NCBI GenBank assembly: GCA_022599775.1
Contig: JAHZLQ010000038.1
Span: 16,034-80,033 of the forward strand
Direction: 5' to 3'
From: Gammaproteobacteria bacterium
GTDB taxonomy: Bacteria; Pseudomonadota; Gammaproteobacteria; Nevskiales; Nevskiaceae
DNA length: 64,000 nucleotides
Positions 27,984 through 35,917 of this stretch are shown here, in pieces. Made by a program: the position numbers and the translations under genes. Under the pieces are notes generated by a model that had not been told where the DNA came from, searched no databases, and was given only the letters and a program-made list of their open reading frames with translations. Position 1 is the stretch's first letter. The number at the start of each line of letters is the position of its first letter.

Positions 27984-29519
27984 ATGGAGACGTCAACAGC
28001 CGAAGCCGACGACGGGGCCGCATTCGGCCCCGGCTATACGCGTCGGCGCTTTCTCGGTACGGCAGCACTGGCCGGAACCGGGTTGGCGCTCACGCAGTTC
28101 AGCTCGCGGGCCCTCGCAGCACCGGATGCGCTGCTGACAAGGTCGGTGACCGAGATTGCGGCGATGCTGCAAAACGGAAAGATCGGATCGCTCGATCTGG
28201 TCAAGGCTTGTTACGCTCGCATCGACGAGGTCAACCCCACGATCAATGCCGTGGTCATGCAATGTCGCGAGCGCGCATTTGCCGAGGCGGCCGAAGCCGA
28301 TGCGCAAATGGCCGCCGGCATGTCGCTGGGACCGCTGCACGGTGTACCGTTCACGATCAAGGATTCGTTCGATACCGTTGGCGTCGTCAGCACCGGCGGA
28401 ACGCTAGGTCGCAAAGATTTCATTCCGGGTGAGGATGCCACCGTAGTTGCCCGTCTACGCGCCGCGGGTGGCATCCTGCTAGGCAAGACCAACACTCCGG
28501 AATTCACATTGGGGGGTGGCGCCCGCGGCACCTACAATTTGATTTACGGTCAGACCCGCAATCCCTACAACACCGCCTATACGCCGTCCGGTTCTTCGGG
28601 CGGAGCCGGCGCGATCGTCGCGTCGTGTGGCTCCTTCTTTGATGTCGGTACGGACTACGGAGGGTCGATCCGCGGCCCCTCCAATGTCAACGGTATCACC
28701 GGGATCAAGCCGACGCTGGGCCGCGTTCCGCGCACCGGCCACATCGTCGGCTACGGCGGCCCCTACGATTCGTTCCAGGAAGTGGGGCCGATGGCACGAC
28801 ATGTCGGAGATCTGGCGCTGCTGCTGCCGATCCTCGCGGGCCCCGACGACCGCGATGCGGCGATGGCTCCGGTTCCGCTGGGCAATCCTGCCGACGTCGA
28901 TCTGAAGTCCCTGCGTGTGGCCTATTACACCAGTAACGGAGTGACCGACCCCAGCGATGAAATCCAGGCGATGGTCGAGCGCTGTGCCGGCTATTTTTCG
29001 AAACTGGGTTGCAAACTCAAATCGGATATGCCACCCCGGATGCAGGCGTTGTCCGACGCGCGCCGCGCATTCAGCGGAGCCAGCGGCGGGGACAACCGTC
29101 GGCGCATGCTTGAGAAGTACGGTACAAAGCAGGCTTCGCCCGGCCTCAACATCGGCGGAGAGACGATCAGCAGTGCCGAGTTCACCGCGGCGTGCGAGGA
29201 AATGGATGCGATCAAGAGCGAGCAACTCGCCTGGTTTGAGCAGTACGATCTGATCCTCTGCCCGAGCAGCGCCACGGCGCCGGACAAGATTCCGCCGGAA
29301 TTCGTGCGTCCCCGCGGCCGTCGTGGCCTCAGTTACAACAGCCAGTACAACACCACGGGCTGGCCGGCGGGAGTCGTGCGTGCCGGTACCTCGGAAGACG
29401 CGCCGGGTCTTCCGCTCGGAATCCAGGTCGTCGCGCAACCGTGGCGGGACGACGTGGCGCTGGCAGCGATGGCCCACATAGAAGGTAAAGCGGGCGGCTG
29501 GCAAATGCCGCCGATTTAG
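27984..29519 (+). CDS. Tat-exported amidase (AS family), paralogue of 33034
   Basis: The product has 511 residues with a twin-arginine signal (YTRRRFLGTAALAG) and predicted cleavage after ALA near residue 46. Triad: Lys126 (FTIKDS), Ser204 (PSGSSGGAG) and Ser228 (DYGGSIRGP). Sequence blocks VMQCRERAFAEAAEAD, GGGARGTYNLIYGQT and the C-terminal GGWQMPPI closely match the 33034 product. Compared with the 26331/29529 pair it has Tyr instead of Trp before the nucleophile GGS and lacks the SSHNPYD signature, so its substrate range probably differs. Spacing to the next gene is 9 bp. Confidence 0.9.
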   Translation: METSTAEADDGAAFGPGYTRRRFLGTAALAGTGLALTQFSSRALAAPDALLTRSVTEIAAMLQNGKIGSLDLVKACYARIDEVNPTINAVVMQCRERAFAEAAEADAQMAAGMSLGPLHGVPFTIKDSFDTVGVVSTGGTLGRKDFIPGEDATVVARLRAAGGILLGKTNTPEFTLGGGARGTYNLIYGQTRNPYNTAYTPSGSSGGAGAIVASCGSFFDVGTDYGGSIRGPSNVNGITGIKPTLGRVPRTGHIVGYGGPYDSFQEVGPMARHVGDLALLLPILAGPDDRDAAMAPVPLGNPADVDLKSLRVAYYTSNGVTDPSDEIQAMVERCAGYFSKLGCKLKSDMPPRMQALSDARRAFSGASGGDNRRRMLEKYGTKQASPGLNIGGETISSAEFTAACEEMDAIKSEQLAWFEQYDLILCPSSATAPDKIPPEFVRPRGRRGLSYNSQYNTTGWPAGVVRAGTSEDAPGLPLGIQVVAQPWRDDVALAAMAHIEGKAGGWQMPPI

Positions 29520-29528
29520 GAATCGTTC

Positions 29529-31094
29529 ATGAATTTGCCAGTCAGTCTGTTTCCAAACGTTCCGGACGGCATGAGCCGTCGCGCCCTGCTGGGCATGCCG
29601 CGTTCGCCAACGCTGGTAGCCGCCACGGCGAGTGTGTTACCCGCTGCCGCCCACGCAGTATCGACGGATTCGTCCGACGAACTGGTCTTCATGTCGGCGA
29701 CCAAGCTGGCCGGCCTCATCCGGCGCCGCCAAGTCTCAGCGCTGGAGGTCGTGGACGCCTATATCGCACGTCAGATCGCCGTCAATGATCGGCTCAACGC
29801 GGTCGTCATGAACTGCTATGAGCGCGCGCGCGCAGAAGCCCGGGCGATGGACGCGCGAGCAGCGCGCGGAAACTGGGTCGGGCTGCTGCACGGTGTACCA
29901 ATGACGATCAAGGACTCGATTGACACCGTTGGAGTCATCAGTACCGGTGCGACGTTCGGCCGCCAGCAGTATGTGCCCGAGCGCGATGCCACCGTGGTTC
30001 GGCGCGTGCGCGAGGCCGGTGCAATCCTGCTGGGCAAGACCAACACGCCGGAGTTCACGCTCGGTGGTCTCGGCGGAATCAACACCGCCAGCAATCTGCT
30101 CTACGGGTCTTCGCACAATCCTTATGATCTGAAGCGCAGCACCGCCGGTTCCTCGGGCGGTGCAGGTGCCATTGTGGCCGCCGGAGGAGCGGCCTTCGAT
30201 ATCGGTTCGGACTGGGGCGGCTCGATACGAAGCCCCGCGCACAACAACGGAATTGCTGGCATCAAGCCGACTAGTGTCCGTGTTCCGCGCACCGGCCATA
30301 TCGTTGATTACGGCGGCATCTTCGACCTGTGGCAGCAACTGGGGCCGATGACGCGCCGCGTCGAGGACTTGGCCCTGATTACGCCGATCATCGCTGGGCC
30401 GGATTTCCATGATGCCGCCTGCGCACCGGTGCCTTGGGGCGATCCGGCCGATGTGGACCTGAAACGCTTGCGCGTGGCCTTTTGCCCCGACAATGGCGGG
30501 ACCGGCAGCGACGCCACCAGCGAGGACACCAAGGCCGTCGTACGACAGGCCGCGAAGTGGATGCAGGACCTTGCAGAATCGGTCACCGAAGATGCGCCGT
30601 TGGATGTGCTCAAGGCGTTGACCGAGGCACGCGGCAAGCTGTCACGCGGTGATGGAGGTGCCTTCTACAAGCGCTTGGCCGATAAATGGGGAACGCACAA
30701 TTTTTCACCCGCGCGCAAGGCCGGCATGGAGAAGCTCATACCGCTGAGCAGCGCAGAAATGATCGAAGCCTGGGAGAACCAGGACGCGTGCAAGTCGAAG
30801 ATGCTGCAGTGGATGAATGCATATGACGTATTTCTGTGTCCGGTGAGGGCCACGCCCGCGGCGCTGATCGACGCCGAGCACGGGCCGGAAACCGGCGAGC
30901 GCGGCTGGTCCTACCGGGGAGTGTTCAATTGCACCGGTTGGCCAGTAGTGGTGGTGCGAGCGGGCAGCTCGTCCGACAAAACGCTGCCGATCGGCGTACA
31001 GGTAGTGGCGCCGCCCTGGCGTGAAGATATTTGTCTGGCTGTGGCTGCGCATATCGAAAGCCGCTCGGGAGGCTGGAAGAAGCCCCCGATCTGA
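29529..31094 (+). CDS. Tat-exported amidase (AS family), paralogue of 26331
   Basis: The 521-aa protein begins 9 bp after the previous stop. The N-terminal MSRRALLGM followed by a hydrophobic stretch to AHA (about residue 43) is a weak-to-moderate Tat signal; an internal ATG at residue 15 would give a tighter one. Triad: Lys128, Ser208 and Ser232 (DWGGSIRSP). It is highly similar to the 26331 product from FMSATKLAGLI onward, yet the 27984 gene, of the other paralogue type, lies between them. That order implies duplication of a two-gene unit or separate insertions. It lacks the possible lipoprotein Cys of 26331. Confidence 0.9.
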   Translation: MNLPVSLFPNVPDGMSRRALLGMPRSPTLVAATASVLPAAAHAVSTDSSDELVFMSATKLAGLIRRRQVSALEVVDAYIARQIAVNDRLNAVVMNCYERARAEARAMDARAARGNWVGLLHGVPMTIKDSIDTVGVISTGATFGRQQYVPERDATVVRRVREAGAILLGKTNTPEFTLGGLGGINTASNLLYGSSHNPYDLKRSTAGSSGGAGAIVAAGGAAFDIGSDWGGSIRSPAHNNGIAGIKPTSVRVPRTGHIVDYGGIFDLWQQLGPMTRRVEDLALITPIIAGPDFHDAACAPVPWGDPADVDLKRLRVAFCPDNGGTGSDATSEDTKAVVRQAAKWMQDLAESVTEDAPLDVLKALTEARGKLSRGDGGAFYKRLADKWGTHNFSPARKAGMEKLIPLSSAEMIEAWENQDACKSKMLQWMNAYDVFLCPVRATPAALIDAEHGPETGERGWSYRGVFNCTGWPVVVVRAGSSSDKTLPIGVQVVAPPWREDICLAVAAHIESRSGGWKKPPI

Positions 31095-31188
31095 ACAATC
31101 GGCTCGCCCGGCAATGCAGCGGGGTAGGGTGGACTCGGCGGCGGTCCGTCCACGCTAAGGACTGGCCCGGAAAGGACCGAGCATACGC

Positions 31189-32928
31189 ATGAACGATATC
31201 GCGGCGTCGCGCCGCCGGTTCATCACCGGCTTCGCGCAACTGGGTCTGGGGTCCAGCCTGCTGCCAGGTGTGCTGTGGGCACAAATGGAGCATACCGGCA
31301 CGCGCAGGGTCTCTCCGGGGATGATGAAGTCGGCCGCGGCACTGTCTGGCCTCGAACTCAGCGACGCGGATTGCGAGACGATTGCGGAGTCGGTAAACGA
31401 GAATTTCGAGCGCATCACGGCGCTGCATTCGGTGCGGATACCGAACGACGTCGCACCGCCGTTCTATTTCAGCCCGCTGGTACCGGGCATGAGGGTTGAG
31501 CGAGCGCAGCTGCCGTTTCGAACAAGCAAGGTGTCGGGCCTAAGGCGTCCGGCCGATCTGGAGGAGATCGCGTTCTGGCCAGTGAGGCGACTTGCCGAGC
31601 TGGTCCGGACGCGGGCTGTCACTTCCACCGAACTGACACGCATGTATCTGTCGCGGCTGCACCGGTATAACCCAAAGCTCAATTGCGTCGTGAGCTTTCT
31701 TGACGACGTGGCGCTGGCACAGGCGAAAAAGGCGGACGCCGAAATTGCCGCCGGCCGCTATCGGGGACCGTTGCACGGCATTCCGTGGGGCGCCAAGGAC
31801 ATTATGGCGTTCAAGGGTCACAAGACCACCTGGGGTTCGGCTGTATATTCGGATCGCGTCATCGACGAGACGGCGACAGTGATCCGGTTGCTCAGTGAGT
31901 ACGGCGCCGTGCTGTTGGCAAAACTGTCGACTGGGGAATTGGCCGGGGGGGATCAATGGTTTGGCGGGCGCACCAACAATCCGTGGAATCTCGACGAAGG
32001 GTCCAGCGGTTCTTCGGCTGGTTCTGCGTGCGCCACTGCGGCGGGTTGTGTCGCGTTCGCACTGGGCACCGAAACCAGTGGTTCCATCCTGAGTCCCTCT
32101 GGCCGCTGTGGTGCGACTGGTCTGCGACCGACCTTTGGTCGCGTCAGCCGTTACGGCGTCATGGCGCTATCGTGGACACAAGACCGCATCGGCCCTATCT
32201 GTCGGGACGTTGAGGACTGCGCCCTAGTGATGAACGTGATTGCGCGGCCAGACGGTCGCGATCTGAGCGTGTCCGAGCTGCCGTTCAATTGGGACGCCGG
32301 CCTCGATTTGCGCCGTGTGCGTGTCGGCTACGTCAAGGAGGCGTTCGCGGATGCGGATCGTTATCCCGAATGGGTGCGCAACGATCATGACAGCATCGAG
32401 CAGCTGCGGTCGTTGGGATTCGACCTGTCGCCCGTTACGCTGCCTGACTTTCCGACCGAATCGCTACGCCTGAGCGTCGAAGCCGCTGTCTTCCATGATG
32501 AGCTCCTGCGTTCCGGACAATACAAGCAGATGACCAATCCGTCGCGCGGCGAGCGTATGCTGGCCAGCCGCCTGATTCCCGCCGTGGAATATCTGCAGTC
32601 GCAGCGCCTGCGCTCGATGATGATGCAACAGCTGGCGCACGCGACCGCTGGTGTAGACGTCTATCTGGCACCGTCGACGCACGGCGCCCCGAGAAATCGC
32701 ACCACCGATGCGCCGGCAAGCCGCAGCCGTGATCATTTCAACATGGCCAATCTGGCCTGCTACCCAGCGCTGGCGGTCCCCAACGGCTTCACTTCGGCAG
32801 GCACGCCAACCAGCATCAGTTTCATGGCTCGCCCGTATCGCGAAGCCGAATTGCTGGCTGTGGCCAAGGCCTATCAGGACGCAACCGGTTTTAACACCAG
32901 ACAACCGCCGGCGTTCGCCGCCGCATAG
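31189..32928 (+). CDS. Divergent Tat-exported amidase (AS family)
   Basis: At 579 aa this is the most distinct AS enzyme here. A twin-arginine signal (ASRRRFITGFAQLG) ends near LWAQ (about residue 32). An extra segment of about 100 residues (about 33-130), including a helical stretch LSDADCETIAESVNENFERI, precedes the core. Triad: Lys203 (WGAKDI), Ser275 (GSSGSSAGSA) and Ser299 in ETSGSILSP, with Ser-Gly instead of Gly-Gly before the nucleophile. The LDEGSSGSSAG and ETSGSI pattern resembles GatA-like amidases of unassigned function. Separate 94-bp and 105-bp spacers flank it. Confidence 0.88.
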   Translation: MNDIAASRRRFITGFAQLGLGSSLLPGVLWAQMEHTGTRRVSPGMMKSAAALSGLELSDADCETIAESVNENFERITALHSVRIPNDVAPPFYFSPLVPGMRVERAQLPFRTSKVSGLRRPADLEEIAFWPVRRLAELVRTRAVTSTELTRMYLSRLHRYNPKLNCVVSFLDDVALAQAKKADAEIAAGRYRGPLHGIPWGAKDIMAFKGHKTTWGSAVYSDRVIDETATVIRLLSEYGAVLLAKLSTGELAGGDQWFGGRTNNPWNLDEGSSGSSAGSACATAAGCVAFALGTETSGSILSPSGRCGATGLRPTFGRVSRYGVMALSWTQDRIGPICRDVEDCALVMNVIARPDGRDLSVSELPFNWDAGLDLRRVRVGYVKEAFADADRYPEWVRNDHDSIEQLRSLGFDLSPVTLPDFPTESLRLSVEAAVFHDELLRSGQYKQMTNPSRGERMLASRLIPAVEYLQSQRLRSMMMQQLAHATAGVDVYLAPSTHGAPRNRTTDAPASRSRDHFNMANLACYPALAVPNGFTSAGTPTSISFMARPYREAELLAVAKAYQDATGFNTRQPPAFAAA

Positions 32929-33033
32929 AGCTATAGATCTACGGGAGCATCCGAGCGCGGGGTGGGGGGCTGGGCCCTGCCGCAGTCTCTACAAGGGCAG
33001 CGCCTTCATCGGGCGTTCAACGGAGACAATGAC

Positions 33034-34563
33034 ATGAGCACAGACTTGGCGCGCGCGCGGCGGCCGGCGAATGTTTCGACACTGACACGTCGGAGCTTCT
33101 TGGGTACGGCGGCCAAGACCGGAACAGCTGTCGCGTTGACGCGATACAGTCCGCGTGCACTTTCTGCGCCGGATCAGTTGCTGCGCCAATCGGCGACGCA
33201 GATCGCGGCCCAGCTGCGCAGCGGCCAGCTCAAGGCGGTGGATGTCGTCAGGGCATGTTACGCGCGTATCGACGAGGTTCATGCCAAGCTCAACGCGGTG
33301 GTTATGCAATGCCGGGAACGCGCTCTCGCCGAAGCCGCGGAAGCCGACGCCCAACTCGCCGCCGGCAAGATTCTGGGGCCGCTGCATGGTGTTCCGTTCA
33401 CGATCAAGGACTCGTTCGATACGGCGGGCGTGATCAGCACTGGTGGTACGTTGGGGCGCAAATCATTCATTCCAGGTGAGGATGCGACGGTGGTTGCGCG
33501 GCTGCGCGCGGCCGGAGGAATTTTGCTGGGCAAGACGAATACTCCGGAGTTCACTCTGGGTGGTGGTGCGCGCGGCACTTACAACCTGATCTACGGGCAG
33601 ACCTACAATCCGTACAACACAGCCTATAGTCCGGCCGGTTCCTCGGGCGGGGCTGGAGCCATCGTTGCAGCCTGCGGCTCATTTTTCGATATCGGATCCG
33701 ACTATGGCGGATCGATCCGTAGTCCAGCCAATTTCAACGGGATTGCGGGGATCAAGCCCACGCTGGGTCGTGTGCCGCGTACCGGGCACATCGTCGATTA
33801 CGGCGGACCGTACGACTCGTTCCAGGAGACCGGTCCTCTGGCGCGCTACGTTGAAGACCTGACGCTGTTGCTGCCGATCATCGCCGGTCCAGATGGCCGC
33901 GACGCGGCGATGGTGCCGGTGCCGCTCGGCAATCCGCAAATGGTCGAGCTCAAGAAGCTGCGCGTGGCCTACTATACGAGCAACGGAGTAACTGATCCGA
34001 CGCGCGAGATACAGGGACTGGTCGAGCGATGCGCCGACCATTTTTCGAAGCTCGGCTGCAAGCTGACACGGGATATGCCGCCGAAGATGCAGACGCTGGC
34101 GGATGCACGCAGCCGATTCAGCAATGCCAGTGGTGGCGATAATCGTCGGCGAATGCTCCGGAAGTACGGGACTCGTCAGGCGTCGCCCGGGCTGAATCTC
34201 AGCGGAACCGTAATCAGCAGCGCGGAGTTCACTGCCGCCTGTGAAGAGATGGACGCGATCAAAAGCGAGCAACTCGGCTGGTTCAAGCAATACGACCTCA
34301 TCGTCTGTCCCGCACGTGCGTTACCGCCGCGGCCGGTGCCGCCGGAATTCGTCCGCAAGCAGAGTCGCGGACTCAGTTATACGAGTCAGTACAACACCAC
34401 GGGCTGGCCTGCTGGCGTCGTGAGGGCAGGCACCTCAACTGAGGAAAAGGGCTTGCCTCTCGGTATCCAGTTGGTGGCGCGACCGTGGCGGGATGACGTC
34501 GCCCTGGCGGCGATGGCGCTGATTGAGCAACAAGCAGGCGGTTGGGAAATGCCACCCGTGTAG
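33034..34563 (+). CDS. Tat-exported amidase (AS family), paralogue of 27984
   Basis: The ATG at 33034, 8 nt after CGGAGA, gives 509 aa; the upstream in-frame start at 32962 would precede the ribosome-binding site and add a non-homologous tail. The Tat signal is LTRRSFLGTAAKTG, cleaved after ALSA (about residue 45). Triad: Lys125, Ser203 and Ser227 (DYGGSIRSP). It matches the 27984 product along almost its whole length, including the ending GGWEMPPV. It is the last amide hydrolase of the run and is followed by a strong terminator. A G-rich motif (32958-32970) lies upstream. Confidence 0.92.
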   Translation: MSTDLARARRPANVSTLTRRSFLGTAAKTGTAVALTRYSPRALSAPDQLLRQSATQIAAQLRSGQLKAVDVVRACYARIDEVHAKLNAVVMQCRERALAEAAEADAQLAAGKILGPLHGVPFTIKDSFDTAGVISTGGTLGRKSFIPGEDATVVARLRAAGGILLGKTNTPEFTLGGGARGTYNLIYGQTYNPYNTAYSPAGSSGGAGAIVAACGSFFDIGSDYGGSIRSPANFNGIAGIKPTLGRVPRTGHIVDYGGPYDSFQETGPLARYVEDLTLLLPIIAGPDGRDAAMVPVPLGNPQMVELKKLRVAYYTSNGVTDPTREIQGLVERCADHFSKLGCKLTRDMPPKMQTLADARSRFSNASGGDNRRRMLRKYGTRQASPGLNLSGTVISSAEFTAACEEMDAIKSEQLGWFKQYDLIVCPARALPPRPVPPEFVRKQSRGLSYTSQYNTTGWPAGVVRAGTSTEEKGLPLGIQLVARPWRDDVALAAMALIEQQAGGWEMPPV

Positions 34564-35014
34564 ACGTTTTGATATACCAGCCTGGGGCCGCCGAGTGAAC
34601 TGGACGGCCGCGCAATGTCGTTCCGGTTGAAAAAAGCGCCGACGGCCCTGACTGGTTGTTCTCGCCGCCCTCCCTGCGGTCACCTCTCCAAGGGCGGCGC
34701 CTTTTATTCGTAGGCCGAAGCTGGTCGAGAGTGGATGTCGTAAGTTAGCGAACCGACTACGCGGACACTTTCGTCGCGGGAGCCCTAGGCATGGGTCACG
34801 AACGCACCAGCGGTCACAGCCGAGCCCTCGTCGCCATTCAGTACAAATTGAGCTTTCTGATCGTATCGCTCCTCTCGGTCGGTGTCGGCGTGCGGCATTG
34901 TTCGAGCCGGATTCAGTGAAGCGGCGCTAATGTGGTAGCGGCGCCGTGAGCGTTGACGGTGTGCTGGCGCGCACGACTGCGCAAGTAGCGACATTTCTCG
35001 GAATGAGGGGCGAC
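34564..35014. other. Intergenic region between the amidase run and the NHEJ genes
   Basis: These 451 bp hold the amidase terminator (34630-34708) and, beyond it, no convincing gene. A short ORF on each strand (34785-34994 minus; from the ATG at 34791 plus) lacks a ribosome-binding site or recognisable motifs. The Ku promoter should lie in the last 200 bp. Confidence 0.5.
34630..34708 (+). terminator. Rho-independent terminator of the amidase run
   Basis: A perfect 9-bp stem (34663-34671 with 34691-34699) is extended by outer AAAAAGCGCCG/CGGCGCCTTTTAT pairing and ends in a T run. It closes the + strand amidase transcript. Confidence 0.75.
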
Positions 35015-35917
35015 ATGGCCAGACCGATCTGGACCGGAACCATCTCCTTCGGCCTGCTGCATGTGCCGATCCGCCTGTACACGGGCGAGCGCAGCGTCGA
35101 TCTGCATTTCCGCATGCTCGACTCGCGTGACAAACGCCCGATCCGTTACGAGCGCGTGAATTCCGAGACCGGGCGGGAAGTCGCCTGGAAGGACGTGGTC
35201 AAGGCCTTCGAATACAAGAAGGGCAGCTACACGGTGATCGATTCGGATGCCATCAAGAAGGCGGCACCGGAGGCCACGCAAACCATCGATCTGGAAACCT
35301 TCGTCGAACGCGAGGCGATCGATCCGCGCTATTTCGACAAGCCCTACCTGTTGACGCCGGATCGCAAGGCCGACAAACCCTACGTGCTGCTGCGTGAAAC
35401 CCTGAAGAAAACCGGACGCGTCGGCATCGCCAAGGTGGTGATCCGCACGCGCCAGCACCTGGCGATGCTGATGCCGCACGACGATGCCCTGGTGTTGATG
35501 CTGATGCGCTTTCCGCAGGAGCTGGTCGATCCGGGCGACTACCGGATTCCGTCCGGCAAGCTTTCGGACTTCAAGCTGACGCGCAAGGAAATCGACATGG
35601 CGGCGCAGCTGATCGACTCCATGAGCAGCGCATGGCAGCCCGACGAATTTCACGACGACTTCCGCGAGCGACTGCGCAAGCTGGTCGAGAAGCGCGTCAA
35701 GGACGAGGGCGAAGCCGAGCCCGAAGACATCGAGGACGAAGCACCGCCGTCCGGTAACGACGAGGACTTCATGGCCTTGCTGCGCGACAGCCTCAAGTCG
35801 AAGAACCGTGGCAAGCCGGCGGGACGCAGCAGTCGTGGCAACACTCGTCGCCGCAGCACGCGCAAGAAGGCCGCGGGCAAGAAATCGTCCAAGTCCGCGA
35901 GGAGCAAGTCGGCATGA
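35015..35917 (+). CDS. ku: Ku protein, DNA end-binding factor of NHEJ
   Basis: The ATG at 35015 (MARPIWTGTISFGLLHVP) is preceded by GAGGGG and begins at the family's conserved N-terminus; the GTG at 34946 would add 23 unrelated residues. The 300-aa protein contains the Ku bridge core (about 5-195) and ends in a Lys/Arg/Ser-rich tail (about 258-300), common in bacterial Ku and thought to promote DNA threading and LigD recruitment. Ku homodimers encircle broken DNA ends and recruit LigD. The ligD start codon overlaps the Ku stop (ATGA), so the two are translationally coupled. Confidence 0.97.
   Translation: MARPIWTGTISFGLLHVPIRLYTGERSVDLHFRMLDSRDKRPIRYERVNSETGREVAWKDVVKAFEYKKGSYTVIDSDAIKKAAPEATQTIDLETFVEREAIDPRYFDKPYLLTPDRKADKPYVLLRETLKKTGRVGIAKVVIRTRQHLAMLMPHDDALVLMLMRFPQELVDPGDYRIPSGKLSDFKLTRKEIDMAAQLIDSMSSAWQPDEFHDDFRERLRKLVEKRVKDEGEAEPEDIEDEAPPSGNDEDFMALLRDSLKSKNRGKPAGRSSRGNTRRRSTRKKAAGKKSSKSARSKSA

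Noticed and set aside
31189..32928. GatA subunit of the tRNA amidotransferase
   Set aside because: Despite GatA-like motifs, the protein has a Tat signal, a long N-terminal extension and no gatB or gatC beside it.
34785..34994. Small minus-strand ORF upstream of Ku
   Set aside because: It has no ribosome-binding site or family resemblance and overlaps the expected Ku promoter region.
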